This document shows, in pieces, positions 15,263-21,975 of a stretch of 24,529 nucleotides of DNA. Every line of letters starts with the position of its first letter. Position 1 is the stretch's first letter. Position numbers and translations under genes: made by a program. Below the pieces are notes generated by a model. The model saw only the letters and a program-made list of their open reading frames with translations, was not told where the DNA came from and made no database searches. Origin of the DNA: a virus; IMG/VR virus record IMGVR_UViG_3300034375_003846, positions 1 through 24,529 of that record; one strand, 5' to 3'.

Positions 15263-15729
15263 TATTTAGATTTTTTCGCGTTCTTGTTGCCCTTCAGAGC
15301 CTCTGATATGTTCTGTCGGTGCTCGGCGGACTTCTTCTTACCCTTCTTCGCTTCGGACATCTTCCTACGGGTCTCGGCGGACTTCTTCTTACCCTTGAGA
15401 GCTTCTGAAATCTTACTTCTATGCTCTGGTGTTTGTGCGCCGTTAGTGTAGAACTTCTGACGAGCCGTTGCTTGATTGAGAAAGCGGTCGTCCTTGTGGA
15501 CTTGATACTTGTCATGTAACTGAGCTTCAGCCTCTCTGGCTTCTTGCTCTGTGTTGTGCTCCGATAGAACGATCGGGACGAACTCGTCTGTTGGCATAGA
15601 CTTGATCACCTTGCTGCTGGAGAAATAGCTAACCCACAGATCGTTCGCCGACTTTGGTTTTCGACTGCCGATGTAGAGCTTCCGGCTGGGTGTGTGAACG
15701 AGCAGATAAACATAAGGTAACGCTTCCAT
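15262..15729 (-). CDS. GIY-YIG homing endonuclease with NUMOD3 repeats
   Basis: This is a free-standing homing endonuclease of the Seg/I-TevI type, which cuts DNA lacking the gene and spreads by recombination. The 155 residues begin with the GIY-YIG core: YVYLLV at 6-11, LYIGS at 18-22, and a later segment EAREAEAQLHDKY carrying the probable metal-binding Glu. The C-terminal third consists of NUMOD3-like DNA-binding repeats of about 17 residues (SKISEALKGKK, RKMSEAKKGKK, QNISEALKGNK), visible also as a 23-bp direct DNA repeat with 51-bp period at 15323-15345 and 15374-15396. ATG at 15729 has GGAGG close upstream. It is inserted between 62 and regA, a typical intergenic site for T4-type seg genes. 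Confidence 0.92.
   Translation of the reverse strand: MEALPYVYLLVHTPSRKLYIGSRKPKSANDLWVSYFSSSKVIKSMPTDEFVPIVLSEHNTEQEAREAEAQLHDKYQVHKDDRFLNQATARQKFYTNGAQTPEHRSKISEALKGKKKSAETRRKMSEAKKGKKKSAEHRQNISEALKGNKNAKKSK
15263..15269 (-). promoter_or_regulatory. CTAAATA late-promoter-like box before regA
   Basis: The minus strand reads ATCTAAATAG, overlapping the stop of the GIY-YIG gene and touching the 5' arm of the regA hairpin. If it acts like T4 TATAAATA, the start point about 6 nt downstream would fall within the hairpin's 5' arm. Confidence 0.5.
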
Positions 15730-15751
15730 AGATCCTCCGGTGAGTTTTATC

Positions 15752-15758
15752 TATTTAG
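15752..15758 (-). promoter_or_regulatory. CTAAATA late-promoter-like box before the GIY-YIG gene
   Basis: The minus strand reads CGCTAAATAGATAAAACTC, 22 nt before the ATG at 15729, in the short gap after gene 62. The 8-mer CTAAATAG is also found at the end of the same gene (15262-15269). Confidence 0.45.
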
Positions 15759-15771
15759 CGTTTCTACCTTT

Positions 15772-16161
15772 TTAGCGAATCTTACCCTTACCGCCTGTGT
15801 TGAGTTTCTGACGCAACTCTGACATTTGCTCTGGTGTGAGCAGATCGGCAACTTCCATCGCACGCTGCGAAGAATATCCATACACCTGCTGAATGACCTT
15901 TACATCGTCCTCAATGTTCGCTTTGTGCCATCGACTAAATCGGCTCTTCTGACGAATGGATGTTCGCAAATAATCGAACTGGAGCTTATGGTCGATCCAA
16001 TGTCTTCGGTTCATCTCATTTGCGAACAATACGGTATCCGAGAAGTAACTCAGAGTCCGATTGATCGGAAACGGAGGATACTCCTTTTCCGCGAACTCGT
16101 CTTCGTCCATCAACGGCTGCTTGCTCTTATTGATGGAGGTGAGAAAATCACCCAACTTCAT
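15772..16161 (-). CDS. 62: Clamp loader small subunit (gp62-like)
   Basis: This protein pairs with gp44 to load the sliding clamp onto primer-template DNA. The 129 residues match the short clamp-loader A subunit of environmental T4-like phages (Phage_clamp_A type as I recall): KLGDFLTSINKSKQPLM, AEKEYPPFPINRTLSYF, DTVLFANEMNRR, and VIQQVYGYSSQRAMEV. T4 gp62 is longer (187 residues). ATG at 16161 lies within the preceding gene's end (14-nt overlap) with GGAG 8 nt upstream. In T4 genes 44 and 62 are adjacent and coupled; here about 2 kb with three genes separates them. Confidence 0.92.
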   Translation of the reverse strand: MKLGDFLTSINKSKQPLMDEDEFAEKEYPPFPINRTLSYFSDTVLFANEMNRRHWIDHKLQFDYLRTSIRQKSRFSRWHKANIEDDVKVIQQVYGYSSQRAMEVADLLTPEQMSELRQKLNTGGKGKIR

Positions 16162-16573
16162 CTATTCGTCTCCATGTGCCATGTAGAAACTCGTGGGCAG
16201 ACATATGATCGTGAATGATCGGAATCTTATGATCTTGGGCAAACTCAAATTCAATTTGAGTGCCTGTTCCCTTCTCCCAGCCTGGTGCTAAGAATAGCAT
16301 ATCTGAACGAGAAATCAACACCAGATCCTTGCCAATACAGTCCTCGTACTTCATTAGCCCACGATCATATGCCCACATATCCATCTCCAGCGGGCATATA
16401 ACTGCCCACCCGAGATTGGTAAACACCGCAGAGTGATACCGGAGGAGGTCGCGATTCTTTTTTTGATCCTCCTCCGGTAACTTACCACCATCACTAAATC
16501 TTCCACCAACATAGATTAGCGGCATTTGCTTGATACGTTCATCGTAGAACGACTTGTTGTAAATGTCACTCAT
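16148..16573 (-). CDS. Nucleoside 2-deoxyribosyltransferase-like protein (DUF4406-like)
   Basis: This 141-residue protein has the flavodoxin-like layout of the nucleoside deoxyribosyltransferase family. A first strand reads LIYVGGRFSD, then N-x-x-x-x-x-x-x-x-A-type helix and GWAVICPLEMD, then CIGKDLVLISRSDMLFLAPGWEKGTGTQIEFEFA, and KIPIIH at the end. The Ser-Asp and the Glu residues in the IEFEFA helix are at positions used by that family for catalysis and ribose binding. Members exchange or hydrolyse bases of deoxynucleosides or deoxynucleotides, so a nucleotide-salvage or host-DNA-degradation role is possible. The start codon lies in the loop of a small hairpin, and no good ribosome binding site precedes it, suggesting coupling to the upstream nuclease gene. 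Confidence 0.75.
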   Translation of the reverse strand: MSDIYNKSFYDERIKQMPLIYVGGRFSDGGKLPEEDQKKNRDLLRYHSAVFTNLGWAVICPLEMDMWAYDRGLMKYEDCIGKDLVLISRSDMLFLAPGWEKGTGTQIEFEFAQDHKIPIIHDHMSAHEFLHGTWRRIDEVG

Positions 16574-16582
16574 TTCAGTGAC
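16565..16582 (-). promoter_or_regulatory. Small hairpin with start codon in its loop
   Basis: On the minus strand GTCACT pairs with AGTGAC around the six-base loop GAAATG. The loop contains the end of the upstream stop region and the ATG of the next gene. The arms are the same six bases as the core of the regA hairpin. Confidence 0.4.
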
Positions 16583-17978
16583 CGTGCATTTGCTCGTGGC
16601 ACTCTACATGAAGAAGCTCACAATTATCAGGAATCGTGGGCCCACCCTTTGAATGCGGAATCGGGCTGTGATGTGCTTGCATATTATCCCAATCCAATTC
16701 CTTTCCACAATGAAAACAAACTCCTTCCTGACGCTTCCACACAATCGTCTTATCACTTGCGTTAAAGTATCGTTTCCTGTGAGTAAGCGGCTTGATAGAC
16801 ATTGATTCCAATCCGCCATTGTTCAAAGTGTGCTTCATCACAAGGTTATACTTTGACCTCCACTCTTCCCCAAACCAACCACTCACAATCGCTCCATACT
16901 CACTTTTGCGATTCCCGGGCAAGTTGGCCTTCAACTCTTCGTGTGCTGCAAGCCATGATGAAGTATACTTACCTGAATCACGAATAATTTTCGAGATAGG
17001 CTTATCATACATTATCTCCATTCCAAGCATATGATGAATCATACCATCAAAAGTTGCAAGAGACGAAAATGACTTCAAACCATTAGGAGCTTTAGACATG
17101 ACGACATAGATTTTATCTAACATATCGAGAACTTCAAGAACACATTCGTCTCTCAACTGCGCGTCACGATCCGCCAGTTTTCTCCAAAGACCTTGCGTAT
17201 TATTCGGGCCTACATACAATGATCGCCGAAGATTCTTACTGTTAACAAATTCGTAGATGTTCTTGCCGTCAACCAATTTCTTCCAAGCAATAGCAAAGAG
17301 CTTAGTGGCAACAGTATCCAGCTTGTGTCTCTTAATATGTGAAGAAGTTAATCCATCTCCAGCTTGCATCGCAGCAAACAAAGGATGTTGAGCATGTCTC
17401 CCTAGTCTAGCCAACACGGGAGATTTGACCTGAGCCTTACTGCCACGAATAAGAACGCGAACAATATCACGAATTTCCACATTAAAAGAATTTAAGTATT
17501 CCTCTTCGTTGACCTTTGTTCCATCGTTGAGCTTACGGAACACAACGCCAGTCATTTCCGGCGTCAAATCCTTGTAGATTACGATGTCAATTTTATCATA
17601 ATCCAAAAATCTGTCCCTATCCTCCTTGCTTAATTCACTCCACACGAGTTCTTCGTTATCAGGAGAGAAGGGAGGAGTCCACCCAACAAAACCTTCTTTG
17701 AATCGTTGAAGAGCAAGAGATCGGTGACTTCCATCAACAGCCTGATATTCTCCAGTGAATTTACCATTGTTATCATAGATTTCAGCGATAGCCATCTTAT
17801 AAAGATAACCATAATTCATAACTTCTCTAATGAAATCACGTTCACGTTCAGGGCTGTTAGCCTCAGTATCTCGCTGGCCAGGAGGATGCCAATTAATATC
17901 CATAGAAAGCATTTCACGAATTGTGAGCTTTCCATCTTTCAAATTTTCAGTTCGATATTCAGAGATATAATCAGACAT
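16575..17978 (-). CDS. DUF262/ParB-like protein fused to an HNH nuclease
   Basis: This is a 467-residue two-domain protein. The N-terminal part has IYDNNGKFTGEYQAVDGSHR followed by SLALQRF, the DGxxR signature of DUF262/ParB-like NTPase domains (GmrS type uses DGQQR), then FRKLNDGTKVNEEEYLN, another hallmark of DUF262. The C-terminal 55 residues form an HNH nuclease with a zinc-binding knuckle: CFHCGKELDW, then AHHSPIPHSKGG, then N and HVECHEQMHG. GmrSD Type IV restriction enzymes join DUF262 with a DUF1524 HNH domain and cut modified phage DNA; this protein has the same general design with a different HNH type. ATG at 17978 has AAGGA 9 nt upstream; the frame continues to 18029 without a better start. 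A role in excluding rival phages, homing or host-DNA degradation is inference. Confidence 0.85.
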   Translation of the reverse strand: MSDYISEYRTENLKDGKLTIREMLSMDINWHPPGQRDTEANSPERERDFIREVMNYGYLYKMAIAEIYDNNGKFTGEYQAVDGSHRSLALQRFKEGFVGWTPPFSPDNEELVWSELSKEDRDRFLDYDKIDIVIYKDLTPEMTGVVFRKLNDGTKVNEEEYLNSFNVEIRDIVRVLIRGSKAQVKSPVLARLGRHAQHPLFAAMQAGDGLTSSHIKRHKLDTVATKLFAIAWKKLVDGKNIYEFVNSKNLRRSLYVGPNNTQGLWRKLADRDAQLRDECVLEVLDMLDKIYVVMSKAPNGLKSFSSLATFDGMIHHMLGMEIMYDKPISKIIRDSGKYTSSWLAAHEELKANLPGNRKSEYGAIVSGWFGEEWRSKYNLVMKHTLNNGGLESMSIKPLTHRKRYFNASDKTIVWKRQEGVCFHCGKELDWDNMQAHHSPIPHSKGGPTIPDNCELLHVECHEQMHGH

Positions 17979-17979
17979 A

Positions 17980-18261
17980 CTAAAGAATCCTTTCAAACAA
18001 ATGGTCATACACAAAAAGTGTGTAGTCATGCTGTAAGCCTAGCTTACGTTGATTTTTTACGTTACCTGTTTTTGTTTTTTGTGAGTGCAATTCCGCCATC
18101 AACTCACCAAGTGCAAAGACTGCCTGTTGGGTATCACATCCAGCCACTCTTTCTGTGATATAGTCTCGCATCTTATTATCGAGCCATTCCCATTCAGTTT
18201 TCGTCATTGGATCGTCGAACTGAGATTTAACTGGCCACTTCACATATTTCAATGCACCCAT
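17980..18261 (-). CDS. Small protein between gp44 and the DUF262-HNH gene, unknown
   Basis: This is a 93-residue protein I do not recognise. It is rich in Trp and charged residues at the N-terminus (KYVKWPVKSQFDD, TKTEWEWLDNKMRDYI), then a helical middle (QQAVFALGELMAELHSQ) and a basic C-terminal half. ATG at 18261 lies 8 nt after the gp44 stop with GAGGAGG directly upstream. It occupies the place where gene 62 follows 44 in T4, but does not resemble the small clamp-loader subunit, which is found at 15772-16161. Confidence 0.7.
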   Translation of the reverse strand: MGALKYVKWPVKSQFDDPMTKTEWEWLDNKMRDYITERVAGCDTQQAVFALGELMAELHSQKTKTGNVKNQRKLGLQHDYTLFVYDHLFERIL

Positions 18262-18268
18262 ACCCTCC

Positions 18269-19216
18269 TCACTTGAACTTAGCGTCCACCATTAGTTCGG
18301 TCAAACAGGCTACAAGGTTCAACTCACCATCTGCACAGAAGGCGTGCTTGTAGCTGTAGTCCGCGAGCGTAACCACAGTCTGCGGAATGCTTTCCGGTTC
18401 GATATATTCATACAATGAATCATAAATCTTACGGAAGATTCGCGTCGGGTCATTGTCGATGTTTTCAACAACCCACTTTCGCATGGACTTGAAGTCCTTC
18501 TCACGCAGGGCTCCCATCAGCGTCTTGATAGAAACATCAGCAACTTGTACCAGAATGCCAGTATCAATTTTCCCACTGACTGAATATCGTTGAAGCTCAT
18601 TGATTACTCGCCTGAAATCAGGGAAGTGCTTCTTGATAAGCTCCGCGATAACTCTGCGGTCGAAGTCGATCCCCTCGCTGGTCAGAACATGCTCCATGCG
18701 AGTCATAAACTGGCTTGCAATCTGAGGCTTGTCTGCATTGTTGATACGAAAGTCGATCACACTACAGCGAGAGTGAATGGGGTCAATAATTCGATTCTTG
18801 TAGTTACAAGTAAAAACGAATCCGCAGTTTCCAGAGAACTCCTCGATGAACCCACGAAGTGCGGGCTGCGTCGAGGAAGGATTAAGATAGTCGGCCTCAT
18901 CGAGGATGACCATCTTTCTCGCGCCACTGAAACTTACCGTAGAGGCAAACTGCTTGATCTTCGTTCGTAGAACATCAATCCCGCTTTCCTCTGACCCATT
19001 GATGATGATGTAGTCCGCACCAATCTGCTCGCATAAAGCACGAGCTACTGTCGTCTTGCCAGTTCCAGCAGAACCAGCCAGCAGAAGATTAGGAATATCC
19101 CCAGCCTTGAGGAATTCATCGAAAGTGGCTTTGATACTTGACGGTAGGATACATTCATCAATCGTTTTGGGTCTATACTTTTCGACCCAAAGGAACTCTT
19201 CATTGTTCAAACTCAT
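18269..19216 (-). CDS. 44: Clamp loader large subunit, AAA+ ATPase (gp44)
   Basis: This is the ATPase subunit of the clamp loader that opens the gp45 ring and places it on DNA. The 315 residues are close to T4 gp44 (319). The N-terminus VEKYRPKTIDECILP is typical of replication factor C-type proteins. Walker A is GSAGTGKT at 48-55, Walker B is VILDEADY (DEAD 106-109), the sensor-1 region reads FVFTCNYKNRI, and the SRC motif is at 149-151. The C-terminal collar domain is present. ATG at 19216 follows the clamp gene by 21 nt, with a CTAAATA box in between. Confidence 0.97.
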   Translation of the reverse strand: MSLNNEEFLWVEKYRPKTIDECILPSSIKATFDEFLKAGDIPNLLLAGSAGTGKTTVARALCEQIGADYIIINGSEESGIDVLRTKIKQFASTVSFSGARKMVILDEADYLNPSSTQPALRGFIEEFSGNCGFVFTCNYKNRIIDPIHSRCSVIDFRINNADKPQIASQFMTRMEHVLTSEGIDFDRRVIAELIKKHFPDFRRVINELQRYSVSGKIDTGILVQVADVSIKTLMGALREKDFKSMRKWVVENIDNDPTRIFRKIYDSLYEYIEPESIPQTVVTLADYSYKHAFCADGELNLVACLTELMVDAKFK

Positions 19217-19234
19217 TTAGTAGTTGATCCTGTT

Positions 19235-19241
19235 TATTTAG
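19235..19241 (-). promoter_or_regulatory. CTAAATA late-promoter-like box before gene 44
   Basis: The minus strand reads AACTAAATAAACAGG, overlapping the clamp stop codon and ending 18 nt before the gp44 ATG. Confidence 0.4.
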
Positions 19242-19912
19242 TTGAACTTTGAGTCAGCCTGCTCTACTGCAACAAAATAACGCGCAGTATTTCCGACAAA
19301 CTCAGAAATTCCGTTGGTCGCAATACTCACGACGTAATCATCCTGAATGATCTTCAGGTTATCGAGCTTGAAGACCATTGAGAACGAATTGCCGGGAGAG
19401 GTAACAATCTCATCGTCTGCGAGAGCAACAGCGATCTGGTTTGATGTGCTGTTCTTTACATCGGTTGCGCGAAGCTCCACGTCTCCCTGCTCATCTCCTG
19501 CGATGACGATGTTGGGAAGCCCAAGCACATTCGCTGCCTTGAGAGCCTTCTGGAGATTTTCCTTCTTGATGACAACCTTAATGGCGGCATCAATCGTCAA
19601 CTCACGATCAGGAACGGTCACGATCGTATTCGGATCAGCATAGACATACCTGACCTTGCTGTTGCCATCGGTAATGACAGCATATCCATCTTCAAACACA
19701 ACATCAGGATCATTGAATAGAGAAAGAGTGCCAAGGAACTGGCTCAGATCATAAACGCAGAAGTCATCGAATGTCTCAGAGACAACTGCGCTCGCGAGCA
19801 AAGCCTTACCCGGAGAGATGGTTCGCAGAATATTTCCAGCCTTGACCTGAAGCCCGTTGTTGATCGAGGCAAAGTTCTGGAGAATGGAAATGGTTTCACT
19901 TGAAATCTTCAT
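19238..19912 (-). CDS. 45: DNA polymerase sliding clamp (gp45)
   Basis: This is the trimeric ring that tethers the polymerase to DNA and, in T4, also activates late transcription with gp33 and gp55. The 224 residues match T4 gp45 (228) in size and pattern: KISSETISILQNFASINNGL at the start, TISPGKALLASAVV, FCVYDLSQFLGTLSLF, and the C-terminal YFVAVEQADS. No catalytic residues are expected. It is the first gene downstream of a near-consensus promoter at 19956-19983 and opens the replication operon. Its presence supports the idea that CTAAATA boxes may act as clamp-dependent late promoters, although the late sigma factor gene is not in this window. Confidence 0.96.
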   Translation of the reverse strand: MKISSETISILQNFASINNGLQVKAGNILRTISPGKALLASAVVSETFDDFCVYDLSQFLGTLSLFNDPDVVFEDGYAVITDGNSKVRYVYADPNTIVTVPDRELTIDAAIKVVIKKENLQKALKAANVLGLPNIVIAGDEQGDVELRATDVKNSTSNQIAVALADDEIVTSPGNSFSMVFKLDNLKIIQDDYVVSIATNGISEFVGNTARYFVAVEQADSKFN

Positions 19913-19932
19913 TATGTATTTTCCTTATCAAA

Positions 19933-19945
19933 GACTCTTAGAGTC
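19933..19945 (-). promoter_or_regulatory. Palindrome just downstream of the clamp promoter
   Basis: GACTCTTAGAGTC is a perfect 6-bp inverted repeat with one central base. It lies within the expected first 20 transcribed bases of the clamp message, so it could be an operator or a leader element. Confidence 0.35.
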
Positions 19946-19955
19946 GTTCTTGTAT

Positions 19956-19983
19956 AGTATAGTTACTAAAGCACAAATGTCAA
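19956..19983 (-). promoter_or_regulatory. Sigma70-type promoter of the replication operon
   Basis: On the minus strand the -35 box TTGACA (6 of 6) at 19978-19983 is followed after 16 bp by TATACT (5 of 6) at 19956-19961. The -35 box lies inside the end of the DUF3310-like gene. The expected start is near 19949, giving a leader of about 37 nt before the clamp ATG. Confidence 0.85.
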
Positions 19984-20280
19984 CTGATCATCCGAAGATG
20001 GCATATTATCATCATCGAAATACATCAGCAGAATGGTATAGTGGAGAGCCTTGAGCAGATCCTTACGATTCTTGCCTCCTTTCTTGCCCCAGCGCGAAAG
20101 ATACTTGATCGCGTTAGCCTGACAGAACGGAACAGCGATACCGATCGAATGAAACAACTCCTGAATCTGAAGTGCCTCTTTGCCACCTGCGCCGCCAACG
20201 TAATGTTGCCCGTAGGTAGATTCGATATACTCGCGAAGCTCTTGCATCAACTCGTCTTCACGAAACTTGAAATCACTCAT
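19966..20280 (-). CDS. DUF3310-like protein (possible nucleotide kinase, T7 gp1.7 type)
   Basis: This is a 104-residue protein with the DUF3310 signature near residues 50-75: FCQANAIKYLSRWGKKGG followed by KDLLKALHYTILL. The family includes T7 gp1.7, described as an unusual dGMP/dTMP kinase, but most members are uncharacterised. An N-terminal acidic helix (REDELMQELREYIEST) precedes a Gly-rich loop (HYVGGAGGKE). The core is intact, so a nucleotide-metabolism role is reasonable but inferred. It overlaps the upstream gene by 8 nt. Its 3' end contains the promoter of the clamp operon. Confidence 0.78.
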   Translation of the reverse strand: MSDFKFREDELMQELREYIESTYGQHYVGGAGGKEALQIQELFHSIGIAVPFCQANAIKYLSRWGKKGGKNRKDLLKALHYTILLMYFDDDNMPSSDDQLTFVL

Positions 20281-20698
20281 CTGGAAAGTATTCCTCCATT
20301 GTCACAAAACGCATAGGAACTTTCAATTCCTCACACGCCTTTTCATTATGAACCCACACCTTCTGTTGGTGCGTAACAAACAAGTGCGGCCGCAACTGCT
20401 CAATCTCATAACCAACACTCAGATCATCCGGCTCAATGTCCGTAAATGGAGCGTATCGAAAATCTGCTCCGTGATTAGTAACAAGAACCGAATCCACACA
20501 ATCGAGTGCTTCAAGCTGTTTGATTCGAGCATTGACACGATTGCCTCGATTGGTAACTCCCATATCAACCCGACGATCGTTGTATAGAATAACAACGAGA
20601 TCATCCCCAAGCTCACTGACATAGTTCAGAAACTTGACATCAAGATCCGTGAGCCAGTCAAACTTTCCTGCTGTCGCTATCGTCTTATGCAGAATCAT
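20273..20698 (-). CDS. Nucleotidyltransferase-like protein with degenerate active site
   Basis: This 141-residue protein resembles cytidylyl/adenylyltransferases of the HldE-C/GCT type in layout: TAGKFDWLTDLDVKFLNYVSEL, then DDLVVILYNDRR, RVNARIKQLEALDCVDSVLVTN, and LRPHLFVTH. In active members the first segment has FD-x-x-HxGH; here the HxGH is replaced by residues of LTDLD, so normal nucleotide transfer seems unlikely. The Asn-Arg region and the 'cVD-V' segment are retained. I take the ATG at 20698, which overlaps the glycosyltransferase stop by 14 nt. The frame continues to 20776 inside that gene, but those residues lack family resemblance. Confidence 0.65.
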   Translation of the reverse strand: MILHKTIATAGKFDWLTDLDVKFLNYVSELGDDLVVILYNDRRVDMGVTNRGNRVNARIKQLEALDCVDSVLVTNHGADFRYAPFTDIEPDDLSVGYEIEQLRPHLFVTHQQKVWVHNEKACEELKVPMRFVTMEEYFPDE

Positions 20699-21671
20699 TC
20701 GACTTCTTTGCCTTACGTTCTTCACGACGCTTCTGAGCAGCTTCTCGTCTCCGTGCTGCTCGTGACGCAATTCCATCAGCTCGCGCAGGGGAAACAGCCG
20801 GAGGCGGAGTCAAAGGGTTCACCTTGTTTGGTAACGGTTGCCCAACCATTCCTCCGTGCGTCGCATTTGGAACCGCACTAATGGCAGGAAGATTTCCATT
20901 GAACCCATAAGCACCCTGATGCGACATCACCATCCACGGGCACATCCAAATCTTCAGCCCGATCTTTCGCGACCACTGACAGAACATATAGTCTTCGGAG
21001 AGGTAGCGGTTATGCTCATCCTCGATAACGGTATCGAAATAGCACATGATCTTTCGCTGACCATCGAAGTGTGCTGAACGATTGTGATCCGGTGTGTAAA
21101 GCAATTCAGGATATGCTTCGTTCCACTTCTCAAACACATGCCGCTGAATCATCATAAAGCCAGTTCCGCCCTCAAGCACTTCAACTGGGGTGCCAAGGTC
21201 GATCTTGTCTCCGCCTTCGACGGGATTGAATACAAAGTCTCCGACGATGTTCTCAAGCCATTGAGCGCCATACTGGTCGGTCAATCCAGACTTGACAGCA
21301 GCAACTACGCGCTCCCATGCAATGCACTTCTTCGGATACGGACCACACACAATATCATAGTCAGATCCGGGCTCTGCAATAGCAGCCAGAGCCAGAACAT
21401 CCTGAGCAGCAAATCCAATGTCCGAATCAAGAAACATCAGGTGCGTACAGTCTGATCGAAGAAACTCATCGACCAAATAGTTGCGCGCACGAGTAATCAA
21501 GCTCTCATTGAACAGGTAAAAGAATCGAACATCCATACCATACTTGGCAGCTTGAGTGGCCAAGTCAGTCGAAGACTTCGCATACATGCCATGACATTGA
21601 CCACCATACATCGGAGTCGCGACAAAAATCTTTCTCGTTCGCAACTCTTCAATCGAAATTTCCTTCTTCAT
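20685..21671 (-). CDS. Glycosyltransferase-like protein (GT-A type)
   Basis: This is a 328-residue protein of a kind common in cyanophages and other T4-like phages. The start reads KIFVATPMYGGQCHGMY, followed by FNESLITRARNYLVDEFL and THLMFLDSDIGF, with a DxD metal-binding motif (DSD) at 82-84. Later GGTGFMMIQ and LSEDYMFCQWSRKIG near 225-240 match the acceptor/catalytic region of GT-A enzymes. The last 45 residues form a Pro-rich then strongly basic tail (SRAARRREAAQKRREERK), possibly a nucleic-acid or partner-binding extension. Likely substrates are sugars on DNA, virion or host surface, but none can be chosen. ATG at 21671 has GGAGG upstream and follows a terminator. Confidence 0.82.
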   Translation of the reverse strand: MKKEISIEELRTRKIFVATPMYGGQCHGMYAKSSTDLATQAAKYGMDVRFFYLFNESLITRARNYLVDEFLRSDCTHLMFLDSDIGFAAQDVLALAAIAEPGSDYDIVCGPYPKKCIAWERVVAAVKSGLTDQYGAQWLENIVGDFVFNPVEGGDKIDLGTPVEVLEGGTGFMMIQRHVFEKWNEAYPELLYTPDHNRSAHFDGQRKIMCYFDTVIEDEHNRYLSEDYMFCQWSRKIGLKIWMCPWMVMSHQGAYGFNGNLPAISAVPNATHGGMVGQPLPNKVNPLTPPPAVSPARADGIASRAARRREAAQKRREERKAKKSNDSA

Positions 21672-21684
21672 TCAATCCTCCATA

Positions 21685-21721
21685 ATAAAAAGGGCTCCTA
21701 GTATATAGCACACTAGAAGCC
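21685..21721 (-). terminator. Rho-independent terminator before the glycosyltransferase gene
   Basis: On the minus strand GGCTTCTAGT pairs with ACTAGGAGCC (one G-U) around a nine-base loop and is followed by CTTTTTATT. It ends the small-gene cluster at 22663-21739. The loop also holds TGCTATATACT, which resembles an extended -10 box, so a promoter inside the terminator is possible. Confidence 0.8.
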
Positions 21722-21738
21722 GCAAGTCACATGCCATT

Positions 21739-21975
21739 TCAAGTTGGCATCATAATTTTTAGATAGACGTTCTCCATCAGAATTTCTCGCACATGAAAAC
21801 GAATGAGGTCGATGCCGTCGGGGGCTGTGCCGTAGTCGCTTGACAGTTTAGGTATTCTCTCTGCAATGTCTTTCGCAGCTTCAATAAGAAGTTGTTCCAG
21901 ATTATCACTCAAATCCTCTATATGGTCGGGATCACCATCAGTCACCGTACAGGCGATTGAATTATTGGCAGCCAT
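21739..21975 (-). CDS. Small acidic protein, unknown function
   Basis: This is a 78-residue protein I do not recognise. The centre is an acidic helix (LSDNLEQLLIEAAKDIAERI) and the C-terminal half is another helix (LIRFHVREILMENVYLKIMM). ATG at 21975 has a strong AGGAGG 7 nt upstream, and a CTAAATA box lies 24 nt before the start. A terminator follows within 20 nt of the stop. Good translation signals support it as a real gene. Confidence 0.7.
   Translation of the reverse strand: MAANNSIACTVTDGDPDHIEDLSDNLEQLLIEAAKDIAERIPKLSSDYGTAPDGIDLIRFHVREILMENVYLKIMMPT

Noticed and set aside
15301-15420. Short repeats that might suggest a repeat array
   Set aside because: They encode the tandem NUMOD3 repeats of the homing endonuclease and keep the reading frame with a 51-bp period; there are no spacers of the CRISPR type.
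17980-18261. Small gene after 44 as the clamp-loader small subunit, by analogy with T4 gene order
   Set aside because: The sequence lacks the small-subunit pattern, which is clearly present in the protein at 15772-16161.
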